Both the position numbers and the translations under genes were made by a program. From Cymbomonas tetramitiformis (taxonomy: Eukaryota; Chlorophyta; Pyramimonadophyceae; Pyramimonadales; Pyramimonadaceae): 64,000 nucleotides of DNA. This document shows, piece after piece, positions 54,478 to 62,879 of this stretch. The stretch's first letter is position 1. Every line of letters starts with the position of its first letter. The notes below the pieces were generated by a model, which did not search any database, was not told the DNA's origin, and saw only the letters and a program-made list of their open reading frames with translations. The stretch spans positions 24,307 to 88,306 of the forward strand of contig LGRX02027621.1 of assembly GCA_001247695.2 (NCBI GenBank). Reading direction: 5' to 3'.

Positions 54478-54590
54478 TATGCGTAATCGTACGTACTTAT
54501 ACGTCAAACCGTTTTTGCACAACCCCTACCCATCATCAAAAAAATCGTACGGCGCGTTCGATTAAGAATACGGTGACCCGATCCGCAACT
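54478..54590. repeat. Duplicate of 56625-56760, copy 1
   Basis: Shares 'CTTATACGTCAAACCGTTTT', 'CCCTACCCATCAT', and 'AAGAATACGGTGACCCGATC' with copy 2, with an insertion of CA-rich sequence in copy 2. On the minus strand both encode a peptide N-G-L-T-Y-K-Y-(V/L)-R-L-R-(I/L)-V-C-T. Each copy lies just before (plus) or at the 5' side of (minus) a gene. Confidence 0.65.
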
Positions 54591-54603
54591 CAATGCTTTG
54601 GAA

Positions 54604-54804
54604 ATGGAATATAAGAACGAGTTTTGTGCCACTAGCGAGAAGTGCAAAGGAATAGTGAACCAAATTAACGCCATCATCGAACCGTGGCGTAAACATCATT
54701 CCATCACCTGGACCGACTTTAAAAAGCAGTATAATTGCGGAACGGTTTACTTTACTCGCACCTACCTCTGTAGGTACGTGGACGAGGCGTTCTATGCGAA
54801 ATGA
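54604..54804 (+). CDS. Small cysteine protein, paralogue of 50666
   Basis: 66 residues from ATG 54604 (an upstream TTG at 54598 is in frame but not needed). Contains C......C...VNQINAIIEPWRKHH, TWTDFKKQYNCGT and RTYLCRYVDEAFY, matching the C-terminal domain of the 50666 protein. So a stand-alone version of that domain. Unknown function. Lies after the repeat 54478-54590. Confidence 0.6.
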   Translation: MEYKNEFCATSEKCKGIVNQINAIIEPWRKHHSITWTDFKKQYNCGTVYFTRTYLCRYVDEAFYAK

Positions 54805-54943
54805 TCTGGTAGGAAATGGTAGTACCACCGCATGTCACAACGCACGTTTTTTTGTTACGTATGTAAGATTTATACAAAACCTGGTGTCCCAAACAAAACT
54901 GCCACGTCTGCGAAAATAACGCCCCGCGCTGTCGATGTTACTC

Positions 54944-55290
54944 TTAAAGCATGTCCCAATTGCCGGTCGCGCAGGTGTTCTCGGCTTCTTCGATTTCTTC
55001 GGGATATTTAGCAAGCACGCCGTCCTTGGTCAATTTGCGACGCACCCTGCCGGCGCTTTATCTTGTCGGATCAGTCGGCAGCTTGACCGTAAAACCGGTG
55101 TGGCCAACGGTGACCACCCGCACACCAACCTTCTCGTAGTAATACTTTATGATCTGCTCCACATTTATTAGGTTATCTGGTTGGGTTCTCCAGCGCGTAC
55201 TTACCAAAGCATACCAGTGTTGCCGGTCCAGCACGAAGTCGTCGGTGACGTTTAAGGCCACACGCAGCAAACTGGCAATAAGCAAGCAAG
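54944..55290 (-). pseudogene. Gene fragment with an in-frame TAA
   Basis: Minus-strand frame without ATG near its start (first codons overlap the 3' end of the glycosyltransferase-like gene). It reads protein-like (FVLDRQHWYALVSTRW, IIKYYYEKVGVRVVTVGHTG) to a TAA at 55058-55056, then continues in the same frame with another protein-like stretch (LTKDGVLAKYPEEIEEAENT) to TAA 54946-54944. Either a nonsense mutation in a decaying gene, a small unrecognised intron, or readthrough. Not recognised. Confidence 0.45.
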
Positions 55291-55299
55291 CCTGCCTGC

Positions 55300-56562
55300 C
55301 TAAACAAATTTCTTCCACGACTTTTCGATAACCTGCTCTAATGGCGAAACTTGCTCGCACAGGTAGTATTGAGCACCATGGTTGAGCATACGAACCTTTC
55401 TGGCCCGACCCCACAAGGTTTCCGTGAATAGGGGGGCACGGCTATTACAAGCACTTGTTTGCGTCGCGGAGTCAAAACCCGTAACGCATTGAAGTGTTTC
55501 TGCGACGTCCGTCGTATCAGCCAGGTAAGCGTTCGCTTCAGCCATATGTGGACCTAAGCCGTTGAACCCGCGACGCATACCGTGTAAACCGTGCAAACGC
55601 AGGCGAAGTTTCGCCCAAGGGGTGTAAAATACACTGATGTTTCGTGTGGTGGCTGCGTGGATCAATAGCGTCACAAAAACGTGTCCACAACCCTGCCTTT
55701 GCATCTGTGCCACATTTTGAGCGTTTAGGCAAGGCGCATTCTCAGGGCAAAGAGCGTCATATGCTCCTCTGTCGAGGAAGAGAGCCACCTCCGATGGGTC
55801 GTTCCCGATGATGCCGACCTCCGGGCCGTGCCTCATCAGAAATGTGAAGTGCGAATTCAGCCGCCTCGCTGCCGCGAGCAATACGGGGAATTTGATCGGG
55901 TGCGCGAATATGACATCCGGTCGTGTTAACATAATGACATCCTGTGGGTTCGTTGATAGATTGTGAAATCGGGCAACTGCTCGTCCAACCATAGCGCAGG
56001 CAGCCCAGTTTTGCACGATACCTTCTGCGCTGTGTGGGGGGTCGAAAGATCTGTTCGCAATTGCGTATCCTAAATGATGCTGAAGAGTCCCTGAGGCGTT
56101 TCCTAAGGTATCCATAATCGACAAGTTTTGAAAAGTCTTGTAATACTCATCACCGTGCCACCACCCTTTATTCCGAGTTTCTATGTCACTGGGAGTGAAA
56201 AGTATCACAAACCAACAGCTAGCTGATCCTTGCAAAAACTCAAGCACGTTTCTCGTATGCATACCGAATGTTCGATATAGGCCGCTTAAATACAGCCAAA
56301 AGATGGGCTCCTTGGCGTCCTTCGCACATTCTGGGAGTTGGCCCGGGCTGGCGAAGACTATACTGAGACCCGGAGGTCGCGCTTGGTCGGTTCGAGTTGC
56401 AGCGGGCCAAACTGCGTCAAAATCACTTTGCAGACCGCGAGAGAACAAGGGATGATCAATTGGCTGGTCGAAGATTTCTTGTTTGTTCTCGTCCGAAAAA
56501 GGCTGACCGGTTACTGTATCACACAGTTGCAGCAGGAAAACTACCGCATACCACAGACTCAT
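55300..56562 (-). CDS. Secreted or ER-targeted glycosyltransferase-like protein
   Basis: 420 residues from ATG 56562 (frame open to 56667 but the start at 56562 gives a clean signal peptide, MSLWYAVVFLLQLCDTVTGQ). Motifs: FWLYLSGLYRTFG followed by NVLEFLQG, then DVIMLTRPDVIFAHPIKFPV and a conserved (H)GPE.GIIGNDPSEVALFLD, matching the family of the 17944 protein (LCVVGSIRTF, RSRPDILIF). The signal peptide points to the host secretory system. Likely modifies glycoproteins or glycans, donor unknown. Cysteine-containing C-terminal part. Confidence 0.65.
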   Translation of the reverse strand: MSLWYAVVFLLQLCDTVTGQPFSDENKQEIFDQPIDHPLFSRGLQSDFDAVWPAATRTDQARPPGLSIVFASPGQLPECAKDAKEPIFWLYLSGLYRTFGMHTRNVLEFLQGSASCWFVILFTPSDIETRNKGWWHGDEYYKTFQNLSIMDTLGNASGTLQHHLGYAIANRSFDPPHSAEGIVQNWAACAMVGRAVARFHNLSTNPQDVIMLTRPDVIFAHPIKFPVLLAAARRLNSHFTFLMRHGPEVGIIGNDPSEVALFLDRGAYDALCPENAPCLNAQNVAQMQRQGCGHVFVTLLIHAATTRNISVFYTPWAKLRLRLHGLHGMRRGFNGLGPHMAEANAYLADTTDVAETLQCVTGFDSATQTSACNSRAPLFTETLWGRARKVRMLNHGAQYYLCEQVSPLEQVIEKSWKKFV

Positions 56563-56624
56563 CCTAAGGATGTATGATTTATTATATTGTATCGAACCAA
56601 GATGTGAGAGAAAGGTACAGACTA

Positions 56625-56760
56625 AGCGTAATCGTAAGTACTTATACGTCAAACCGTTTTCGCGCAACCTCTACCCATCATTAAAAAACCTGCGCCGCGT
56701 GCACGCGCACGTCCACCTGTCCGTCGCCGTCCTAAGAATACGGTGACCCGATCCGCTTGC
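56625..56760. repeat. Duplicate of 54478-54590, copy 2
   Basis: See partner. This copy carries an extra CG-rich insert (about 56694-56725). Its minus-strand peptide would be the N-terminal extension of the glycosyltransferase-like frame, which may therefore be repeat and not protein. Confidence 0.65.
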
Positions 56761-56820
56761 ACGAAAATATAGATACACACACGCGCGCGCGATAATGGCC
56801 TGCACGCGACCGCCGTAGAC

Positions 56821-57139
56821 ATGTCCGTTTTCATGACGAGTGCGCACCGAACCGGTTCTGGCACACCAGAACATCCCATGGTTATCGTTATCGGCCTCGG
56901 CATCGGTGGTATGCAAATCGCGGATCTGGTCTCGGAAGACAACGTCGATTAAATAAGTGGTGTACACGCACATATGTATATAGGCGTTGGGACATACGAA
57001 GGCGTCAGGCCGTCCTCGTTGACCAACGATAATTTCGGTTTGCTCGCCAGAAACTTTCAGGTCCCCAGCCCACGATCGCCGCAAAAGGTGGCGATCGTGC
57101 AGAGCGGGCTTTACCAAGCGTGGATTACGCGGAGCAGGT
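56821..57139 (+). CDS. Possible small gene split by in-frame TAA
   Basis: ATG 56821 opens 43 codons (MSVFMTSAHRTG..., with VIVIGLGIGGMQIADL, a glycine-rich hydrophobic segment like a Rossmann first strand) to TAA 56950-56952. In the same frame, after 8 codons, ATG 56976 opens 54 more natural-looking codons (MYIGVGTYEGVRPSSL..., to TGA 57137-57139). These may be one gene with a stop between, or two tiny genes. A 162-codon minus-strand frame (56671-57159) competes; I consider the plus reading more protein-like but uncertain. Confidence 0.3.
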
Positions 57140-57177
57140 GATGTCGCGAAGGTTTTCATATATATATATATATATAC

Positions 57178-57243
57178 CTTCTCCGGCCCAGAGTAGGGCC
57201 GGAGAAATTAATTTACTCGTACGCCCGACGAGCGTGGTTTTTA
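57178..57243 (-). repeat. Dispersed double-hairpin element, copy 3
   Basis: Reverse complement of the elements at 9986 and 14628: CCGGCCC-agagta-GGGCCGG stem, AAATTAATTTACTCGTA, CGCCCGACGAGCG, with T-run after. The spacer AAATTAATTT is identical in all copies. Flanked on both sides by (TA)n tracts (57158-57176 and 57251-57269). Confidence 0.75.
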
Positions 57244-57318
57244 CTTTTACTATATATATATATATATATCTTTTCATCCCACGAGCCGCAGCAAGCGCGA
57301 CCTTTCTCAGCCAACAAC

Positions 57319-58704
57319 ATGAGCTGCATATCCGAGTTCGATCGTACCGAAGCGTCCACCGCGGCGCGTAAGCTTCCTTGTATGAATATCTGGTGTGAAG
57401 AGGCGCGAGACGAACACGACGAAGAAGAGACCGTCTCGTACGATCTATCCGACACGATTAATATGTTGCTGGAAGAAGGGCCCCTCAATTTGCCGGGGGT
57501 ACCAAACACTCTCATGGTAGGTAGCAAACGATACGTGCGCACGGAAATACTGCACCGCACCGATGATATCTTACCCATCGAGTGGAATAATTGGATTTCC
57601 GCAGTGGAGGTTCACATGTACGAGCTGTCGAAGGAAGCCCAGGAACTCCCTCCCGTACCCACCGCGGAAAGATGGTCCGGCACGCCAGTAGTGGACTACC
57701 CGCATTTGCCTCTTCCGGAAATCGGCCTCGACCGAATTTCGCTGATACGACCGTATGATAAGCTCGTCCTGAAATTCACGGCAGGCTTCTGTGCAAGATA
57801 CGACGGTAAGAGCAGGCTGCATCGCGCGTGCCACATGGACGTAATTCAATCAATGCACGAAGGGATCCAAAATGCCAGAGCTATAGATTTATGCACTCGG
57901 GACGGCCAAAGGTGTGACAAAACTTTCACACCCATCCGCGTTCCGCAAATACGTCCAGACGTACCGCTCCGAACGGTGAACGATTTTGCATGTCCAACCG
58001 ATGACAACCGCGCGTTACAGGATCGCTACCTCTTCTGCGCTGCGGTCATGCCGGGCTACGACTTGACCTTGAACGAGTATGTCGCTTTAGTGAAGCTAAG
58101 CGCCGAGGATTCGCTACATCTAGTGATCGCGATCGTGGAACTCGTCGCCTGCGTCCGCGAGCTTGGTCACACATACTTGGATATGAAGACCGTCAACATT
58201 GGCGTATGGTGCAATCGCGAGGGTGATCTCACGCTCACGCTGATTGATTTGGACGACATCGATAAAGGCCCTTGCACCTTCGCGCATTACAGCGTGCCGT
58301 TCGAAGACGCCGCCGACACTCCGATCACCGATCGAAACTTCATGTGGGCCGTGGCGGCGTGCATCTGCGAGGTCATCACTAATGGACGCGAGGATTGTTT
58401 GTATTACAACGAATCGGGACAGACGCGAAAAGATTGTATGCGAAGCATAATCGAACACTTGTACATGTCATCGACGGGACCTTTCTCAGAGCAGTACGGG
58501 AAAATCACCGGAGACCTATTGGTGGAATTGACATCTGAATCGAGCGAGCTCTGCAGCGGATCTGCAAATGTGGTTGACGTGTTGAGACGACAAGCCGCGA
58601 CTCTACGCGAAGCGCTATCTTCCAACCCGCCCACTGGAAAACGACTTAGGCCCTCCTTTCCAGTTACCGTCGCTTTACGTTCGACCCGCGGACCGGTGCC
58701 ATGA
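57319..58704 (+). CDS. Divergent protein kinase-like protein
   Basis: 461 residues from ATG 57319, preceded by (TA)n. Kinase-like landmarks: possible ATP-site lysine in LVLKF (about 152), hinge-like CAAVMPGYDL (240-249), catalytic-loop-like YLDMKTVN (D288, K290, N293; HRD replaced by YLD), and metal-site-like LIDLDD (D310, DFG replaced by DLD). Key acidic and Lys/Asn residues are present, so it could be active, but the glycine-rich loop is not evident. The N-terminal 140 residues are unrelated. Possible role: viral Ser/Thr kinase or pseudokinase; giant viruses often encode these. The stop overlaps the ATG of the next frame (ATGA). Confidence 0.6.
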   Translation: MSCISEFDRTEASTAARKLPCMNIWCEEARDEHDEEETVSYDLSDTINMLLEEGPLNLPGVPNTLMVGSKRYVRTEILHRTDDILPIEWNNWISAVEVHMYELSKEAQELPPVPTAERWSGTPVVDYPHLPLPEIGLDRISLIRPYDKLVLKFTAGFCARYDGKSRLHRACHMDVIQSMHEGIQNARAIDLCTRDGQRCDKTFTPIRVPQIRPDVPLRTVNDFACPTDDNRALQDRYLFCAAVMPGYDLTLNEYVALVKLSAEDSLHLVIAIVELVACVRELGHTYLDMKTVNIGVWCNREGDLTLTLIDLDDIDKGPCTFAHYSVPFEDAADTPITDRNFMWAVAACICEVITNGREDCLYYNESGQTRKDCMRSIIEHLYMSSTGPFSEQYGKITGDLLVELTSESSELCSGSANVVDVLRRQAATLREALSSNPPTGKRLRPSFPVTVALRSTRGPVP

Positions 58705-58952
58705 CGCGCTTCGGACTGACCTTGAGCGACGCGCGACGGCTGTCGGACGGGTCGCTCAGTTTCACGCGCTCCTACTGGAAAGGCGGGCACCCACGTCCGC
58801 GGAACGAAGATTTGTTCGTTTGGGCCGAAAAGGAATGGCACGCTTCGACCAGGGGTAAACGCGCGCACGAAACGGTCGTCGTTGCACTACGACGCGCTGG
58901 TGATTGTGGTGTTTGGGGTGGTGATGCTCGTTTTGCAAGTGCGGCAGTATAA
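58701..58952 (+). CDS. Short overlapping gene, possible frameshifted membrane tail
   Basis: 83 codons starting at ATG 58701 inside the last codons of the kinase-like gene. It reads naturally to about residue 65. From there the +1 frame looks better: it encodes HYDALVIVVFGVVMLVLQV, a clear membrane segment, then RQYKT and a stop, without an own ATG. A single-base shift would give a tail-anchored protein. Whether this is real is open. Confidence 0.4.
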   Translation: MTRFGLTLSDARRLSDGSLSFTRSYWKGGHPRPRNEDLFVWAEKEWHASTRGKRAHETVVVALRRAGDCGVWGGDARFASAAV

Positions 58953-58996
58953 AACCGTAACCGCGTGAACATGTTTTATTAATAATTTAAACGCGG

Positions 58997-59338
58997 TCAA
59001 ATGCAGTCTCCCAGGTTGATCACAAGCAGAGGCCCGACGATGGAGCCGCCGCACACGTGCTCGCCGTACACATCGGTGGCTTCGGCGTTTGAGGGCAAGT
59101 TTTTGTTGCGCCCGTCTTCGTCCACCCACAAACCCAGCTCGCTCTCCGCCCATTCGTCGTCGTCGATGACGGGCACCATCTGCACCATGTCACAGTCGCC
59201 CAGTAAGGCGCGCAATCGTTGCAGATCGAAAGGGCCGTCCACAAGATGCGACGACCCTCCGACGAGCTGCAGCACGCCCTTCCCACGAGGCGGTGCGTCG
59301 TACAGCCTCCAAGGTGTTTCGCTGCGCTCTTCGGTCAT
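58997..59338 (-). CDS. DUF3846-like protein
   Basis: 113 residues from ATG 59338; the open frame continues to 59590 but that part is arginine/histidine-rich and probably untranslated. The order LQLVGGSSH, then a central acidic stretch, LWVDEDGRNKNLPSNAEAT, YG..V.GG.IVGPLLVI matches the DUF3846 pattern (L..LVGG..., NE.G....P.N..AT...., IVG..(L)(V)). These occur in phages and large DNA viruses; function unknown. Alone between divergent and convergent neighbours. Confidence 0.65.
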   Translation of the reverse strand: MTEERSETPWRLYDAPPRGKGVLQLVGGSSHLVDGPFDLQRLRALLGDCDMVQMVPVIDDDEWAESELGLWVDEDGRNKNLPSNAEATDVYGEHVCGGSIVGPLLVINLGDCI

Positions 59339-59928
59339 GACGCGACCGCACGGGCGTCGCTGTTGGTGATGCGAGTGAGTGTTTCGCGTTTGTAGAGCCC
59401 CGAGATGGGCAGTGCCGACTCTGCGTATGTTTACCGTAACGAGGGACGGCTGTTTAATATTTGGGCGTTCGTATAAATGCGTACGGGACGAGCGGTCGAA
59501 TCGCAAATGTGCCCGACCGTGCAACGATGATAAGTTCATCGACGTTGCGTATTTGGATTTAAGAGCTAACTTTTTGCGCGTTGTATGCAACTTTGTGATC
59601 GCACGTCACGTTTTGTAGGGTTAGAAGTCGTGCATGACCGGCGACTGACGCTGTTTTACCGGTGACAAATTTCTCTCCCCGCAGGGAGAGAAAATGTACG
59701 ATTTTTTGCCAGTGCCAAAAACAGTGGCAAGCTTGCGTTTTCCCGCCCTAAGCCTTATTTTTTGCGCGTCTCACGCAACGTCGCCACGGTTGGTCAAATT
59801 TGTATAGCACCCGGAAAATTCCCGATTCTTGAAGCTACGATTTTTTGTCGGCGCGTGTGAAACTTAACTTCGCGTGAAAAAAGTTGCACCCGTACATCTG
59901 AACAAAATGGTAAATTTTTATGTGACGG
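59339..59928. other. Intergenic region with hairpins
   Basis: Two hairpins: CTCTCCCcgcaGGGAGAG (about 59672-59690) and TTGCCA...TGGCAA (59707-59732). A matching hairpin (TTCTCC...GGAGAA) is at 62585-62610 before the second regulator. They may end a transcript or be part of the duplicated upstream unit. Confidence 0.5.
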
Positions 59929-59968
59929 TATAAATACACGTGCAAAAGATGTCCCATAAACGGAAAAC
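59806..59968 (+). repeat. Duplicated promoter/leader, copy 1
   Basis: Matches 62716-62879 (about 85-90% by eye) up to the start codon: GGAAAATTCCCGAT, GAAGCTACGATT, TTCGCGTGAAAAAAGTTGCA, GAACAAAATGGTAAATTTTT and TATAAATACACGTGCAAA are shared. Indicates common regulation of the two regulators. Confidence 0.8.
59929..59936 (+). promoter_or_regulatory. TATA box of KilA-N regulator
   Basis: TATAAATA, 33 bases before ATG 59969. Confidence 0.65.
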
Positions 59969-61969
59969 ATGTCTAAAAATTTTGTGAGTACAAAAATCGC
60001 TACGTCGAAACTCGGCATTTCAGCCCGGATTTTGCGCGGGTGGAGTGACAAAGGATATATAACTACAAAACGAACACCTGGAAACACGCGGTACTATGAC
60101 GTGAATAAGTTTCTTGCTGATCATGCCGACGGAAAGTTAAGTTTGCTCAATACCAAACTGTTCACTGAGGATGCGGATACGCGCGAAGACGAGGTCATGC
60201 ATAGCGAAGGCGACGTGACGCTCGCCAAGGAGGTGCTCGAGACCGACGACCCCGCCGTCGCCATCGATGATATGGACGCTGTGGACGAAGAAATTGTGGC
60301 CCCAAATCTTGTACTTCCGACCGCGAACACGTCCGACTCGGACGGGACACATCGCCGATGGAAGAGAAATGGCAAGGTGAGTGTCATTCGTGTCATACAA
60401 ATGATGACTGCCACGTGTATTGTTCTGATTGGTCATCATGCAAACACGTACGGTATACTCAGATCTGAGGTAAGATGTTAGATGTTTTTTCAAAAATCTG
60501 ACCCCCATTTTTTTGTGTTATGCAACGATTTAGATGTTCAAAACTGAGATGCGCTGTGTACAATATAGGTGTATGAATACAACTGCGACATCGACACAGA
60601 TATTTGTATTGATAACAATTATGCGAATGTTCATTTGTTTTGTCGGAATAATGGCAAACGTTGGGAAAATTATATTAGACTTGAAAGTACCAAGAAAGTT
60701 GTCAACGAGCTTGAAACGCGTCTGGAAAAGCCGATTATTGAACGACACTATGTGGCTTCTGGAAGACACCCTACCATCTTTGTACACCCCGTGCTTTTCC
60801 TCTGCTTGGCCCAGTGGATCTCGCCCGCCAAGCACGCTGAGGTGGCGATCGTCTATTATCGCTATAGCCAAGGCGACGTGACGCTCGCCAAGGAGGTGCT
60901 TGAGCGCCACGATCTGCTTTATGGTACGCACACGGAGGGTCTTACGCGTGAAGGCCGACCCGGAGCCGACGACGAGTGGGTGGTGCGACAGACCGATTCG
61001 GAGCTCACGCGCAAACGCGACTCCGAACTGGTGGATTGCGAATTGCAAGAACGCAAGCGTCAACAGGAGCGACTCGACGAGGAGCACGACGTTAAGATGC
61101 AGGAACGCAGACTTCAGCTGCAAGATCACAAAACCAAAATGCAGGAACGAAGTGAGGAACACCAACGTCAGCAGGAGCGACTCGACGAGGATCACAAAAC
61201 CAATTTGCAGGACCGAAGTGAGGAACGCAAGCTTCAGCTGCAGGAACGAAGTGAGGATCACAAAACCAAGATGCAGGAGCGAAAAATCACTTTTGAACGC
61301 GACTTGAAAATCAAGAATTCTTTGGACATCAAATCCATGCTCGAGAGTTGCTTGGAATTACCGGGCCTCTCAGAAGCTGAGCGGGGCGTATATCGTGCGC
61401 ACATACACAACATGGTCACGAACTTGGTGAAGCTGGCGACCGGTGTGGACGCAAGTTCGGCGCTGCCCGCGATCGCAGCACCGCCCCCCGCGCCCCCCGC
61501 GCCCCCCGCGCCGGCCGTGAACGTGACGGTGAACAACAGCCCCACCAACAACCCCAGCGTGACCACCACCAACAACAACACCAACACCAACGAAAACGAG
61601 GCCGTCCCGGCCGCCAACGCCGACGGCGCTCGCGAGGTGACGCCCGAGGAACGTCGATGGCTCGAGCTGTGGCACAAGCGAGGCACCCCGGAAAACGCGG
61701 ATCTGACGATCGCGGATTTTTTGGCGGATCCGAGCGAGCCCGAACACGCACGATATTCGGAGATGCTCAAATCCAAACCCGGCATCGTGAACACGTTCGG
61801 CCGCAGGCTGGCAAAAACCTGGCGCAAAACGCACGGGGTGCAAAACATTCCGGAGCAAGTCGGCACGGTGCAAAACGTGCAGACCGGATTTCACGCGCCC
61901 GGCTGCAAACGCTACTTCGAGGCGGATCGGCCGTTGATGCGTTCGGTGGCGGTCGGTTTACTCAGGTGA
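59969..61969 (+). CDS. MerR-like HTH plus KilA-N regulator, two exons
   Basis: Exon 1 59969-60376, exon 2 60569-61969, predicted 602 residues. Exon 1: residues 1-60 form a MerR/IS607-type HTH (KIATSKLGISARILRGWSDK, then TTKRTPGNTRYYDV). The frame would end at 60481, but a GTGAGT donor (60377) and an AATATAG acceptor (ends 60568) fit in phase 0. Exon 2: KilA-N-like domain (RWENYIRL...IFVHPVLFLCLAQWIS), the GDVTLAKEVLERHD motif, a coiled coil with repeated (D/E)H(K)TK(M)QERSE, a proline/asparagine linker and a C-terminal domain. The GDVTLAKEVLE motif also stands near the end of exon 1. A DNA-binding accessory regulator, by family. Without splicing it would be two genes, the second without ATG. 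Confidence 0.65.
60377..60568 (+). other. Predicted intron (192 bases) in KilA-N gene
   Basis: GGCAAG then GTGAGT at the left and TACAATATAG at the right. The KilA-N frame opens exactly at the right border behind an in-frame TAG. Confidence 0.55.
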
Positions 61970-62250
61970 ACGCGGGGGAATCCGCTTGGTGGCGCCGCGG
62001 CACGCCCGCGAATCCGACGTTAACCATCAGTCGGTTTCTGACGGAGAATGGCATTTCGCCGAGCGCAAACATCCTGAAAAAATTCGGCTCGCGCATGTCT
62101 CGCGCGTGGACGGAGGCTCACGCCGATTTCGAGCTGCCGCGCAGCACTCGCAAGGTTGGCGGCAACACGAGGCAGGTTGCTCAATATTTCAACGCGGATC
62201 GAGAGATTATGCAGCGGATCCTGGAGGGTTTGCGGCTGGGAGCACACTAG
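61966..62250 (+). pseudogene. Tandem copy of the regulator's C-terminal domain in another frame
   Basis: After the TGA of the KilA-N gene, the -1 frame encodes about 90 residues that repeat its C-terminal domain: W.(R/K)RGTP.N..LTI..FL, (I)(L/V)..FG.R(M/L)(S/A)(R/K)(A/T)W, YF.AD(R)..M..(I)..GL. There is no ATG. Either a decayed tandem duplication or a domain lost from the protein by a one-base shift near GGGGG (61973-61978). Confidence 0.65.
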
Positions 62251-62839
62251 ATGAGGTGTCCGCAGTGCCCGTATAATATGTTTTTACATGTATTCTTCTA
62301 CGTCGCCACAGATCAGTCCAACTTCTGTAGACTGAGAACGACTGTGTGCATAAGTACACTAAACGATGTCGCGAGCTAGCAGAATGGAGACGAAAAAACG
62401 AACGCGGTATGATGTAAACGCGGCCTGTGCTGTATGCTTCACCACTTACCGTCATTCACTTTGACAAATTCATTGACAAAACGTGACGTGCGATCACGAC
62501 TTTGCACGACACGCATAAAAATAAGCGGTCGCGTCGAATTAGGCAGCGTCGATACCATTTATTCCGCTGGTAAAAAAAATAACATTTTCTCCGTCTGTCG
62601 GGGGAGAAAATGTAAGATTTTTTGCCGATGTTGTAAATGGTATCCACGCTGCGCATTTTAACCCGAACGTTGATTTTTGTGCGTGTTGCTCAACTTCGTG
62701 ACACGCCACGTTCTGGTAGCACTCGGAAAATTCCCGATACGTGAAGCTACGATTGTTCGTCGGCGTGAGAAATTTTCACTTCGCGTGAAAAAAGTTGCAA
62801 CCGTGCATGTGAACAAAATGGTAAATTTTTGCGTGACGG
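62251..62839. other. Intergenic region with hairpin
   Basis: No gene supported. Contains an ATTTTCTCC...GGAGAAAAT hairpin (about 62581-62611) and the left part of the duplicated leader. Confidence 0.5.
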
Positions 62840-62879
62840 TATAAATACACGTGCAAAGCAGGTCTTATAAACGCAAGAC
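62716..62879 (+). repeat. Duplicated promoter/leader, copy 2
   Basis: Partner of 59806-59968. The duplication continues into the coding start: the first 70 or so residues of both genes are nearly the same. Confidence 0.8.
62840..62847 (+). promoter_or_regulatory. TATA box of MSV199 regulator
   Basis: TATAAATA, 33 bases before ATG 62880, same spacing as in the KilA-N gene. Confidence 0.65.

Noticed and set aside
56671..57159. 162-codon minus-strand frame
   Set aside because: Low-complexity arginine/threonine/histidine composition and a part antisense to a dispersed repeat; the plus-strand small frames look more protein-like, though neither is certain.
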